32,441 bases of DNA from Hydrogenophaga sp. (GTDB lineage Bacteria > Pseudomonadota > Gammaproteobacteria > Burkholderiales > Burkholderiaceae_C), in NCBI GenBank assembly GCA_020723845.1, contig DYIC01000022.1, forward strand, positions 1 to 32,441, written 5' to 3'. Positions within the stretch are counted from its first letter, which is position 1. Every line of letters starts with the position of its first letter. The notes below the pieces were generated by a model that did no database searches, was not told the DNA's origin, and saw only the letters and a list, made by a program, of their open reading frames with translations. Positions 1 to 7,302 of this stretch are shown here, piece by piece. The position numbers were made by a program, and so were the translations under genes.

Positions 1-278
1 GCGATCAAGCCCGCACAAGGTGCCTCGTTACCGTACATGTCCAACGCGGCCAGGGGCGCGATTTCCAGAAACGGCGTGCCAGGATCGAGCAGCATCTCGA
101 CACGCTCGCGCGGCAGCAGCTTGCCGCGCGCGATGTGCTTGGCGCGCGCCGCCTCGCCGCCGCCTTGGGCAACCTGGGCAACGCGGGCATGCAGATCCTG
201 CACCAGCGCACGCATGGCAGCGGCGTTGGCCTGGAATTCGGGCGAACGGGGGTTGAGTCGGGTGGCGAGTGCGCTCAT
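1..278 (-). CDS. liuB: Methylcrotonyl-CoA carboxylase beta subunit (carboxyltransferase), 5' part only
   Basis: The reverse strand is open from the ATG at 278 to the left edge, giving the first 92 residues. They include [20 protein letters not shown] and a following [16 protein letters not shown], which is the N-terminal signature of the biotin-dependent acyl-CoA carboxylase carboxyltransferase subunit. Methylcrotonyl-CoA and propionyl-CoA carboxylase beta chains share this block. I choose methylcrotonyl-CoA because isovaleryl-CoA dehydrogenase and its LiuR regulator lie in the same window, and the two enzymes act in consecutive steps of leucine breakdown (isovaleryl-CoA to 3-methylcrotonyl-CoA to 3-methylglutaconyl-CoA). 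The gene is transcribed divergently from the AraC-type gene at 353. The catalytic domain is outside the window, so the substrate assignment rests on context. Confidence 0.85.
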   Translation of the reverse strand, partial: MSALATRLNPRSPEFQANAAAMRALVQDLHARVAQVAQGGGEAARAKHIARGKLLPRERVEMLLDPGTPFLEIAPLAALDMYGNEAPCAGLI

Positions 279-287
279 GGGCCATGA

Positions 288-324
288 TTGTCCCCACGAG
301 CGCCGCCGGCCGCCAGCGGGACAA
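288..324. promoter_or_regulatory. Spaced inverted repeat in the liuB/AraC divergent region
   Basis: TTGTCCC (288-294) and GGGACAA (318-324) form perfect 7-bp inverted arms separated by 23 bases, about three helical turns between arm centres. They lie between two divergent starts (278 and 353), where a shared operator would be expected. The regulator is unknown. AraC-type proteins usually use direct rather than inverted repeats, so the neighbouring regulator is not an obvious match. Confidence 0.3.
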
Positions 325-352
325 CCCGCGCCCAAGGTTGCATAATGCGCCA

Positions 353-1426
353 ATGCAGTCGCCCCCGCGCGCCGTCGCATCCCACCGCCGTCCGCCCCCA
401 GAAGCCGCCACCCCCATGGCCTTTGCCCGCGCCGTGGTGTTGGCCTACCGTATCCGCGGCGGCGACCCCAGCGGCGCTCTGGCCAGCGCCGGCATCGACC
501 CCGCCGTCATCGGCGACCCACGCGCACGGCTGACCAGCCTGCCCTTCGAGCGCCTGTGTGCGCACGCGATGCGCGAGCTCGACGACGAGGCGCTCGGCTG
601 GTTTGCCCGGCGCCTGCCCTGGGGCAGCTACGGCATGCTGGCACGCGCGTCGTTCACCGCTGCGCAGCTGGGGCTGGCGCTGGCGCGCTGGTGCCGCCAC
701 CATCGGTTGCTCACCGACGACGTGGTGCTGACCCTGGACGTAGACGGCGCGTTGGCGTGGCTGACGCTGCACGAACGACGCACCCCGGGCAGCGAGTTGC
801 CGGATCCCACCGATCGCGCCACGGTGCGCGAGCTGGCGCACGTGTCATTGCTGCGCAACGCGCTCGGTCTGGCGTCGTGGTGGATCGACTCGCGCATCGC
901 GCTGCGCGAGGTGGCGCTGGCCTATGACGCACCGCTGCACGCCGATGCTTACGCGGTGCTGTTCCCTGGCGCGCAAATCTCGTTCGACGCAGGGCAAACC
1001 CGCGTTGCCTTTGACGCCACATACCTGGCGCAGCCCCTGCGGCGTGACGAAGTGGCGCTGCGCGCCCTACTGCAGCGCGCCGTGCGCCTGATGGTGCAGC
1101 CCTACCGCCACGACCGGCTGCTGGTCGAGCGCGCGCGCGCCTGGCTGCGGCTGCACCCGCGCGAGGCCGACACCGCTCGGCTGGCCGCCGCGCTCCACGT
1201 CTCGGTCCGCACGCTGCAGCGCCACCTGGCCGCCGCCGGCGTCTCGGTGCAAACACTCAAAGACCAGGTGCGCCGCGACCTTGCCCTGCAACACCTACAA
1301 CGCACGCGCTGGCCGATCAAGCGCGTCGCCGCCCAGGTCGGCTTCGACAACGAAAAGAGCTTCATTCGCGCGTTCAAGCTCTGGACCGGCCTGACTCCGG
1401 CAGTCTGGCGACGCGAGCACGGATGA
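353..1426 (+). CDS. AraC-family transcriptional regulator (arabinose-binding-like sensor domain plus HTH)
   Basis: A protein of 357 residues from the chosen ATG. The N-terminal two thirds resemble the Arabinose_bd-type sensor domain of OruR/ArgR-like regulators (the [20 protein letters not shown] block and the [15 protein letters not shown] block). The C-terminal ~100 residues are a typical AraC double helix-turn-helix: [20 protein letters not shown] followed by [20 protein letters not shown]. No strong Shine-Dalgarno precedes any start. ATG 353 keeps a Pro/Arg-rich leader of about 20 residues; ATG 416 ([12 protein letters not shown]) would begin at the conserved fold and is the main alternative. 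A CATAAT hexamer at 341-346 would put transcription start almost on ATG 353. It is divergent from liuB, so it may control that gene, but its effector is not evident. Confidence 0.88.
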   Translation: MQSPPRAVASHRRPPPEAATPMAFARAVVLAYRIRGGDPSGALASAGIDPAVIGDPRARLTSLPFERLCAHAMRELDDEALGWFARRLPWGSYGMLARASFTAAQLGLALARWCRHHRLLTDDVVLTLDVDGALAWLTLHERRTPGSELPDPTDRATVRELAHVSLLRNALGLASWWIDSRIALREVALAYDAPLHADAYAVLFPGAQISFDAGQTRVAFDATYLAQPLRRDEVALRALLQRAVRLMVQPYRHDRLLVERARAWLRLHPREADTARLAAALHVSVRTLQRHLAAAGVSVQTLKDQVRRDLALQHLQRTRWPIKRVAAQVGFDNEKSFIRAFKLWTGLTPAVWRREHG

Positions 1427-1474
1427 CGCCGCGGGCCCGCAACGACGATGCTTTGATGCGCGTCAACCCGCTTC

Positions 1475-1490
1475 ATACCCCTTTGGGTAT
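1475..1490. promoter_or_regulatory. 16-bp palindrome ATACCC-N4-GGGTAT upstream of the AhpD-like gene
   Basis: ATACCC (1475-1480) and GGGTAT (1485-1490) are exact inverted arms around CTTT, lying 37 bases before the ATG at 1528 and overlapping the probable promoter. There is no T-tract, so it is not a terminator. C-rich and G-rich arms closed by AT pairs recall operators of the CsoR/RcnR/CstR (copper, nickel, formaldehyde, persulfide) repressor family. No such repressor is seen in the window, so this is only a resemblance. Confidence 0.45.
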
Positions 1491-1527
1491 AGCATCGCGC
1501 ATTCGCCACAGCCGAGAGGATATCATC

Positions 1528-1902
1528 ATGCCCATCGTCGACCACAACGACCTGATCTGCGACATCAGCGCCCAACTGGCTAACCTGCGCAAGGCGCAGC
1601 CCGAGGCCATGCGCGGGTTTTCCCAATTGGCCCAAGCCAGCATGGCCGATGGCGCCATCAGCGCCAAGCACAAGGAGCTGATCGCGCTGGCCATCGGTAT
1701 CACGCAGCGCTGCTCGGCCTGTATCGGCTACCACGTGCGCGCACTCATCAAGCTGGGCGGCACGCGGCGGGAACTGGAAGAGTTGCTGACGATTTGCACC
1801 TACATGGGCGGAGGCCCCGCCCTGATGTACGCGGCCGAAGCGCTCAAGTGCTGGGACGCCATGAGCGCCGAGCAGGTGTGTGCGAGCACCGTCACCGCGT
1901 GA
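1528..1902 (+). CDS. Carboxymuconolactone decarboxylase/AhpD-family small protein
   Basis: A protein of 124 residues. It carries the AhpD-type redox motif, KELIALAIGITQ followed by CSACIGYH, matching the E-x(n)-C-x-x-C-x-x-x-H pattern in which two cysteines and the following histidine support disulfide-based peroxidase or reductase chemistry. Length is typical of the single-domain family. The ATG at 1528 is preceded by a GAGAGGA ribosome-binding sequence at 1514-1520; an in-frame extension to 1423 has no such site. It follows the AraC gene by about 100 bases and converges on trkH with 12 bases between stops. The palindrome at 1475-1490 suggests its own control. The function is probably thiol-dependent detoxification of a peroxide or electrophile; the exact substrate cannot be read from the sequence. 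Confidence 0.87.
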   Translation: MPIVDHNDLICDISAQLANLRKAQPEAMRGFSQLAQASMADGAISAKHKELIALAIGITQRCSACIGYHVRALIKLGGTRRELEELLTICTYMGGGPALMYAAEALKCWDAMSAEQVCASTVTA

Positions 1903-1914
1903 CCGGCACTTGCG

Positions 1915-3369
1915 TTACCGCCGCCAAAAGGCGCGGGTAAACAGCACCAGCACACTGAACAGCTCCAGCCGCCCCAGCAGCATGGCAAAACTCAGCACCC
2001 AGAGCTGGAAAGGCGACAGACCGCCGTAGTTGCCCGCCGGCCCAACCTCGCCCAAACCGGGGCCGATGTTGTTGATCGTGGCCACCACGGCCGACAGCGC
2101 CGTCACCAGATCGAGCCCCGACAGCAGCAGCAAAAATGCGAGCCCCAGGGTGGCCGCGCCATAGATGAGCATGAAGCCCAGCACCGCGTTCATCACCTGC
2201 GGCGGCACCACTTGCCCGCCCAGCGTCACCGGGTTGACCACGTGGGGATGGAGGATGCGCACCAGCTCGCGCCGCGCTTGCTTGATCAGCAGCACCATAC
2301 GCACCATTTTGATGCCACCGCCGGTGGAACCCGCGCACGAGACGAACGTGCCCAGAAACAGCAAAAAGACCGGGATGAACGGCGGCCACTGCAGATAATC
2401 GGTGGTGGCATAGCCCGTGGTGGTGGCCAGCGACAGCACGTGAAACGCCGCATAACGCAGCGCGGTGCCGAAGTCCGGGTACACCTGCTCCACCGCCAGC
2501 ATGCCCGCCACCCAGAACGTGGCCGCCAGTAACACGGCGGCGTAAGTGCGGATCTCGCGGTCGCTCCACAGTGGGCGCAGCGTCATGCCGCGCAGCACCA
2601 TGAAGTGGCGCAAAAAACTGATGCCCGCCAGCGCCATGAAGACGATCGCCACCCACTCCACCGCCGGCGACTGGAAATGGCCGATACTCGCATCGTATGA
2701 GGAAAACCCCGCCAGCCCCATGGTGGTGCACATGTGCATGAAGGCATCGGGCCAATCCATGCCCGCCCAGCGGTAGCCCAGCAGGCACAGCACCGAAAAG
2801 CCAAAATACACGCTCCACAGGCCGCGCGCGGTCTCGGCGATGCGCGGGGTGAGCTTTTGGTCCTTCATCGGGCCTGGAGTCTCGGCCTTGTACAGCTGCA
2901 TGCCGCCGAGGCCCAGCATGGGCAGCACCGCCACCACCAACAGCATCACGCCCAGGCCACCCACATACTGCAAAAAGCAGCGCCAGACGTTGACCGACAC
3001 CGGCAGCGTGTCCAGCCCCGAGATGGCCGTGGCCCCGGTCGCGGTGAGCGCGCTCATCGCCTCGAAATAGGCATGGTGCCAGCTCAGGCCGGGCACCATC
3101 CACCACAGCGGCAGCGCCGCGTATGCGGGCAAGACCGCCCACACCAGATTGACCAGCAAAAACCCGTCGCGGGTGGCCAGCTCGCGTTTATGGCGGCGCG
3201 TCAGCACCCACAGCGCCAAGCCGCTGGCCAGCGTCAGGCCCGCCGCTTGCGCCCAGGTCACCTCGTGCGTGAGATCGTCGTGGAACCAGGCCCACCCCAT
3301 GGGCACGGCAAACAGGGCCGCGAAGGCCATCAGCACATGGGAGAAGACGTAGAGGGCGGGGCCAGCCAT
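1915..3369 (-). CDS. trkH: TrkH-family potassium uptake channel subunit
   Basis: An inner-membrane protein of 484 residues, the usual TrkH size. Four pore-loop/filter segments can be followed: TATGAT (about 109-114), TTMGLAGF (215-222), TTTGYATTDY (317-326) and NNIGPG (433-438), as expected for four fused M1-P-M2 repeats. The family block SCAGSTGGGIKMVR lies at 344-357. Multiple long hydrophobic helices surround these. It is encoded 39 bases downstream of trkA on the same strand, so channel and cytosolic gating subunit are very likely co-transcribed. ATG 3369 is the first suitable start; its ribosome-binding site is poor, which may mean translation depends on trkA. The system imports potassium with protons or by channel flow. 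Confidence 0.95.
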   Translation of the reverse strand: MAGPALYVFSHVLMAFAALFAVPMGWAWFHDDLTHEVTWAQAAGLTLASGLALWVLTRRHKRELATRDGFLLVNLVWAVLPAYAALPLWWMVPGLSWHHAYFEAMSALTATGATAISGLDTLPVSVNVWRCFLQYVGGLGVMLLVVAVLPMLGLGGMQLYKAETPGPMKDQKLTPRIAETARGLWSVYFGFSVLCLLGYRWAGMDWPDAFMHMCTTMGLAGFSSYDASIGHFQSPAVEWVAIVFMALAGISFLRHFMVLRGMTLRPLWSDREIRTYAAVLLAATFWVAGMLAVEQVYPDFGTALRYAAFHVLSLATTTGYATTDYLQWPPFIPVFLLFLGTFVSCAGSTGGGIKMVRMVLLIKQARRELVRILHPHVVNPVTLGGQVVPPQVMNAVLGFMLIYGAATLGLAFLLLLSGLDLVTALSAVVATINNIGPGLGEVGPAGNYGGLSPFQLWVLSFAMLLGRLELFSVLVLFTRAFWRR

Positions 3370-3408
3370 GGGGGTGCGCCGTTGCGACTCGTGAAAAGAA
3401 GGGGACGA

Positions 3409-4800
3409 TCAGCCAAAAAACGTCGCGCTGACCTGAAACAGCTTTTCTACCTCGCGCACCAGCCGCTTGTTGGGGATGAAAATGATGAGGTGGTCGTCGG
3501 CCTGCACCACGGTATCGTGGTGGGGCATGAGCACCTGGGCCTCGTCCCCCTCGCCACGCACGATGGCCCCGAGCCGCACCCCCGGTGGCAGGCGGATCTC
3601 CTCCACCCGCCGCCCGACCAGGCGCGAGGTGCGCACATCGCCGCGCGCCACGCCTTCCAGCGCCTCGGCGGCACCGCGGCGCAGGCTGTGCACCGCCACC
3701 ACCTCGCCCCGGCGCACGTGCGCCAGCAGCTCACCGATCACGGTTTGCGCGGGCGACACCGCGATATCGATGGTGCTGCCCTGCAGCATTTCGGCATAGG
3801 CGCGGCGGTTGATCAGCGCCAACACCCGACGCGCCCCCAGCCGCTTGGCCAGCATCGCCGCCATGATGTTGTCCTCGTCGTCGCTGGTCAGCGCCAAGAA
3901 CAGGTCCATGTCGGCGACGTTCTCGTCTTCCAGCAGGGCTTCGTCGGTGCAATCACCATGCAGCACCAACGTACTGCTGGGCAGTTGGCTGGCCAGGTAC
4001 TCACAGCGCTTGGCACTGGCCTCGATGATCTTGACCTGACACTGCCCGACGAGCGAGCGCGCCAGGCGCAGGCCGACCTTGCCGCCGCCAGCGATCATGA
4101 GCCGCTGCACCGGCTTGTCGCGCGCGTGCAGCGCCTGCAGCACGAGCCGGATTTTGTCACCCGCCGCCAGGATGAACACTTCGTCGCCCGGCAGGATGCG
4201 GGTATGCGGCTCCGGGTCCATCTCGGCGTCGAGCCGGTACAGCGCGACCACGCGCATTTCGGCATGCGGGAACAAGGCCCGAAACTCGCCGATGGTGTGC
4301 CCGACCAAAGCACTGCCCGCCGTGGCCCGCACCGCGATCAGGCTCGCGCGGCCATCGGCAAACTCCAGCACCTGCAACGCCTCGGGGTAGTCGATGAGCT
4401 GGTGGATATAGCGCATCACCGACTCTTCGGGGCAGATGACGTGGTCCACCGCAAAGCCGCTTTTGCCCAACAAGTCGCTGCCTTCTTCGAACTCGGGCGA
4501 GCGCAAGCGCGCGATCGTCGTGGGCACTTGGAAGACGTCGTGCGCGATCTTGCACACGACCAGGTTCGATTCGTCCTGCGCCGCGCAAGCGATGAGCATG
4601 TCGGCGTCTTTGGCGCCCGCTTCGGCCAACACCGACGGCTGGATACCGTTGCCGACCACGCCCCGCAGGTCGAGTCGCTCCTCCAACGCACGCACGCGCG
4701 CTGGGTCCTGGTCGATGACGGTGATGTCGTTTTGCTCGGACACCAGGCTTTCGGCGACGCTCTCGCCCACCCGGCCCGCCCCGAAGATGATGATGTTCAC
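3409..4800 (-). CDS. trkA: Trk system potassium uptake regulatory protein TrkA
   Basis: A 463-residue cytosolic protein, close to the 458 residues of E. coli TrkA. It has two tandem RCK halves, each with a nucleotide-binding Rossmann glycine motif: GAGRVGESVAESL near residue 6 and GGGKVGLRLARSL in the middle, each followed by a TrkA-C domain. NAD(H) or ATP bound here gates the TrkH channel encoded next. The start is taken as GTG at 4800 (VNIIIFGAG), because the family begins directly at this strand. The frame stays open far upstream, but that part is antisense-frame noise over the neighbouring dehydrogenase gene. The gene is 77 bases downstream of the acyl-CoA dehydrogenase stop. Confidence 0.95.
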   Translation of the reverse strand: MNIIIFGAGRVGESVAESLVSEQNDITVIDQDPARVRALEERLDLRGVVGNGIQPSVLAEAGAKDADMLIACAAQDESNLVVCKIAHDVFQVPTTIARLRSPEFEEGSDLLGKSGFAVDHVICPEESVMRYIHQLIDYPEALQVLEFADGRASLIAVRATAGSALVGHTIGEFRALFPHAEMRVVALYRLDAEMDPEPHTRILPGDEVFILAAGDKIRLVLQALHARDKPVQRLMIAGGGKVGLRLARSLVGQCQVKIIEASAKRCEYLASQLPSSTLVLHGDCTDEALLEDENVADMDLFLALTSDDEDNIMAAMLAKRLGARRVLALINRRAYAEMLQGSTIDIAVSPAQTVIGELLAHVRRGEVVAVHSLRRGAAEALEGVARGDVRTSRLVGRRVEEIRLPPGVRLGAIVRGEGDEAQVLMPHHDTVVQADDHLIIFIPNKRLVREVEKLFQVSATFFG

Positions 4801-4847
4801 CGCATCATGATACGACGAACGATGGAGCGATCTTCGGCTGCCGCACC

Positions 4848-4875
4848 GGCGCGCCAACCCCGCCCGAGGCGCGCC
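4848..4875. repeat. Two GGCGCGCC octamers between the acyl-CoA dehydrogenase stop and trkA
   Basis: GGCGCGCC occurs at 4848-4855 and again at 4868-4875 with 12 bases between. Each copy is self-complementary, so together they can form an 8-bp, all-G/C stem just after the dehydrogenase stop codon (4878). No T-tract follows on the reverse strand, so it is at best an atypical terminator or an RNA-stabilising hairpin. Confidence 0.4.
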
Positions 4876-4877
4876 CG

Positions 4878-6017
4878 TCAGCCCTCGGCCGCCAGCGCGC
4901 GTTGGATCAGGATTTTCTGCACGTCGCTCGTGCCCTCGTAGATCTGGCAGACACGCACGTCGCGCCAGATGCGCTCGACCGGGAAGTCGCTCACGTAGCC
5001 ATAGCCGCCCAGCGTCTGGATGGCAGCGGAGCACACCCACTCGGCGGTTTCGCTCGCGATCAGCTTGGCCATCGCGGCTTCTTTGAGGCAGGGCTGACCT
5101 GCATCCCGCATGGCTGCCGCGTGCCACGTCAGTTGGCGCGCCGCCTCCAGCCTCGCTGCTGCTTCGGCGAGGCGAAAGCCCACCGCCTGGTGGTTGAAGA
5201 TCGGCTGGCCGAAGCTCTCGCGTTCCTTGGCGTAGGCAATCGCCACCTCGAGCGCGCTGCGCGCCATGCCGATGCTTTGCGCCGCGATACCGATGCGCCC
5301 GCCCTCGAGCGCCGACAGTGCGATTTTGTAGCCTTCGCCCTCGTCGCCAATACGGTACTCGGCGGGGATGCGGCACTGGTCCAAGCGGATCTGCGCCGTG
5401 TCGCTGGAGTGCTGGCCGACCTTGTCTTCGAGACGAGCCACGACGTAGCCCGGCGTGTCGATGGGCACCAAAAAGGCGCTCATCCCGCGTTTGCCCGCCG
5501 CTTTGTCGGTGACGGCGATGACGATGGCCACTTGCCCGTTCTTGCCGCTGGTGATGAACTGCTTGACCCCGTCGAGCACGTACGTGTCGCCCTCGCGCCG
5601 TGCCGTGGTGCGCAAGGCCGCAGCGTCCGAGCCGACATGCGGCTCGGTCAAGCAAAACGCGCCCAGCATCTGCCCCTGCGCCAGGGGCACCAGCCAGCGC
5701 TGCTTTTGCGCCTCGCTGCCGTAGCGCAGCAAAATGGCGCACACCGGGCAGTTGTTGACGCTGATGGCGGTGCTGGTGCCGCCGTCGCCGGCGGCGATTT
5801 CCTCCAACACCAGCGCCAGGCTCACGTAGTCCAGCCCCGCGCCGCCGTAGTCCGTGGGCACGCATACGCCATAGCAGCCCAGCTCAGCAAGGCCCCGGTG
5901 CGCTTCGCGCGGGAACGTGTGCTCGCGGTCCCAGCGCGCCGCGTGGGGCCAGAGTTGCTCGCGTGCGTAGGCGCGCACCGCGTCGCGGATCAGGCGTTGG
6001 TCTTCGGTCAACAGCAT
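4878..6017 (-). CDS. Acyl-CoA dehydrogenase (short/branched-chain type)
   Basis: An FAD-dependent dehydrogenase of 379 residues that introduces the 2,3 double bond in acyl-CoA thioesters and passes electrons to ETF. Family blocks are in order: GTSTAISVNNCP, LTEPHVGSDAAAL, YVLDGVKQFITSGKNG, ERESFGQPIFNHQAVGF, and TLGGYGYVSDFPVERIWRD. The catalytic glutamate is at the usual short-chain position, E361 in YEGTSD, unlike LiuA encoded upstream. The ATG at 6017 has GGAG just before it. It follows the acetyl-CoA acetyltransferase gene by about 60 bases on the same strand and is probably in the liu-type operon. The chain length or branching of its substrate (butyryl-, 2-methylbutyryl- or isobutyryl-CoA) cannot be decided here. 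Confidence 0.92.
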   Translation of the reverse strand: MLLTEDQRLIRDAVRAYAREQLWPHAARWDREHTFPREAHRGLAELGCYGVCVPTDYGGAGLDYVSLALVLEEIAAGDGGTSTAISVNNCPVCAILLRYGSEAQKQRWLVPLAQGQMLGAFCLTEPHVGSDAAALRTTARREGDTYVLDGVKQFITSGKNGQVAIVIAVTDKAAGKRGMSAFLVPIDTPGYVVARLEDKVGQHSSDTAQIRLDQCRIPAEYRIGDEGEGYKIALSALEGGRIGIAAQSIGMARSALEVAIAYAKERESFGQPIFNHQAVGFRLAEAAARLEAARQLTWHAAAMRDAGQPCLKEAAMAKLIASETAEWVCSAAIQTLGGYGYVSDFPVERIWRDVRVCQIYEGTSDVQKILIQRALAAEG

Positions 6018-6076
6018 GGGGGCTCCGGCAGTGGGTGCGTGTCAGCCCAGGGGCCGTCACACGGCCCCGGCAGCGG

Positions 6077-7264
6077 TCACAGCATTTCGATCGCGATCGC
6101 GGTGGCCTCGCCCCCGCCGATGCACAGCGTGGCCACGCCGCGCTTCAGGCCGCGCGCCCGCAGGGCGTGCATCAGCGTGACCATGATGCGCGCACCGCTG
6201 GCGCCGATCGGGTGGCCCAACGCGCACGCACCGCCATTGACGTTGACGATGTCGTGCGAGATGCCCAGCTCGGTCATGAGCGCCATCGGCACCACGGCAA
6301 AGGCCTCGTTGACCTCCCACAGCCGCACGTCGGAGACCTGCCAGCCGATCTTGGCCAGCAGCTTACGCGTGGCCCCCACGGGGGCGGTGGTGAACCAGTT
6401 GGGCTCTTGCGCGTGCATGGCGTGGCCCACGATGCGCGCCAGCGGCTGACAGCCACGCTGGGCCGCGGTCGAGGCGCGCATCAGCACCAGCGCTGCCGCC
6501 CCATCGTTGATGGACGAGCTCGACGCCGCGGTGATGGTGCCGTCCTTCTTGAACGCTGGCTTGAGCTGGGGAATTTTGTCGAGCTTGATCTTGCCTGGCC
6601 CCTCGTCGCTGGCAACCACGCGCTCGCCCGTGCGGTCCTTGACCGTCACCGGCGTGATTTCGGCGGCGAAGCTGCCGTCGGCCACGGCACGCTGGGCGCG
6701 GCGCACGCTCTCGGTGGCAAAGGCGTCCTGCTGCTCACGCGTGAACTGGTACTTGGCCGCGCACTCCTCGCCGAAGGTGCCCATGCTGCGCCCGGGCTCG
6801 TACGCGTCCTCCAGGCCGTCGAGCATCATGTGGTCGAACACACGGTCGTGTCCCATGCGGTAGCCGCCACGGCCCTTGAGCAGCAGGTACGGCGCGTTGG
6901 TCATGCTCTCCATGCCGCCCGCCACCATCACGTCCGCGGTACCCGCGGCCAGCATGTCGTGCGCGAACATGGCGGCGCGCATGCCCGAGCCGCACATCTT
7001 GGACAGTGTGACGGCCCCCGCGCTCTTGGGCAGTCCGGCCTTGAGCGCGGCTTGGCGTGCAGGCGCTTGGCCCTGCCCAGCCATCAGGCAGTTGCCCATC
7101 AGCACCTCGTCCACGGCGTCCGGGGCGATACCCGCGCGCTCGACGGCAGCACGGATGGCGGCAGCCCCCAAGTCGTGCGCGGCGAGCGCTGAAAAATCAC
7201 CCTGGAAGCTGCCCATGGGGGTGCGCGCGGCACCGACGATGACGATCGGATCGGCTTGGCTCAT
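6077..7264 (-). CDS. Acetyl-CoA C-acetyltransferase (thiolase)
   Basis: A thiolase of 395 residues with the complete catalytic set: nucleophile C91 in SKMCGSGMRAAM, H351 in GGACALGHPIGASGARI, and C381 in TLCIGGGEATAIAI; NEAFAV is also present. It condenses or cleaves acetoacetyl-CoA/acetyl-CoA. In leucine breakdown the final acetoacetate, once activated to acetoacetyl-CoA, is split by such an enzyme. The ATG at 7264 is preceded by AGGAG with 7-base spacing, so the much longer open frame running into aceK is not real. It lies 38 bases after the aceK stop and before the acyl-CoA dehydrogenase gene, all on one strand. A role in short-chain beta-oxidation generally is equally possible. Confidence 0.94.
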   Translation of the reverse strand: MSQADPIVIVGAARTPMGSFQGDFSALAAHDLGAAAIRAAVERAGIAPDAVDEVLMGNCLMAGQGQAPARQAALKAGLPKSAGAVTLSKMCGSGMRAAMFAHDMLAAGTADVMVAGGMESMTNAPYLLLKGRGGYRMGHDRVFDHMMLDGLEDAYEPGRSMGTFGEECAAKYQFTREQQDAFATESVRRAQRAVADGSFAAEITPVTVKDRTGERVVASDEGPGKIKLDKIPQLKPAFKKDGTITAASSSSINDGAAALVLMRASTAAQRGCQPLARIVGHAMHAQEPNWFTTAPVGATRKLLAKIGWQVSDVRLWEVNEAFAVVPMALMTELGISHDIVNVNGGACALGHPIGASGARIMVTLMHALRARGLKRGVATLCIGGGEATAIAIEML

Positions 7265-7302
7265 GCTGAGACTCCTGACAGTGGGGAACGAGAAACCACG
7301 TC

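Noticed and set aside
2734-4941. Very long open frame on the forward strand opposite trkH/trkA (735 codons)
   Set aside because: Its translation is His/Gln/Arg-rich with no recognisable domain, and it is antisense to two confidently identified genes. In GC-rich DNA, antisense frames of real genes often lack stops.
3409-5865. Single fused protein of 818 residues containing TrkA with a long N-terminal extension
   Set aside because: The extension is an alternative reading frame of the acyl-CoA dehydrogenase gene with Arg-rich nonsense composition. The TrkA fold begins at the GTG at 4800.
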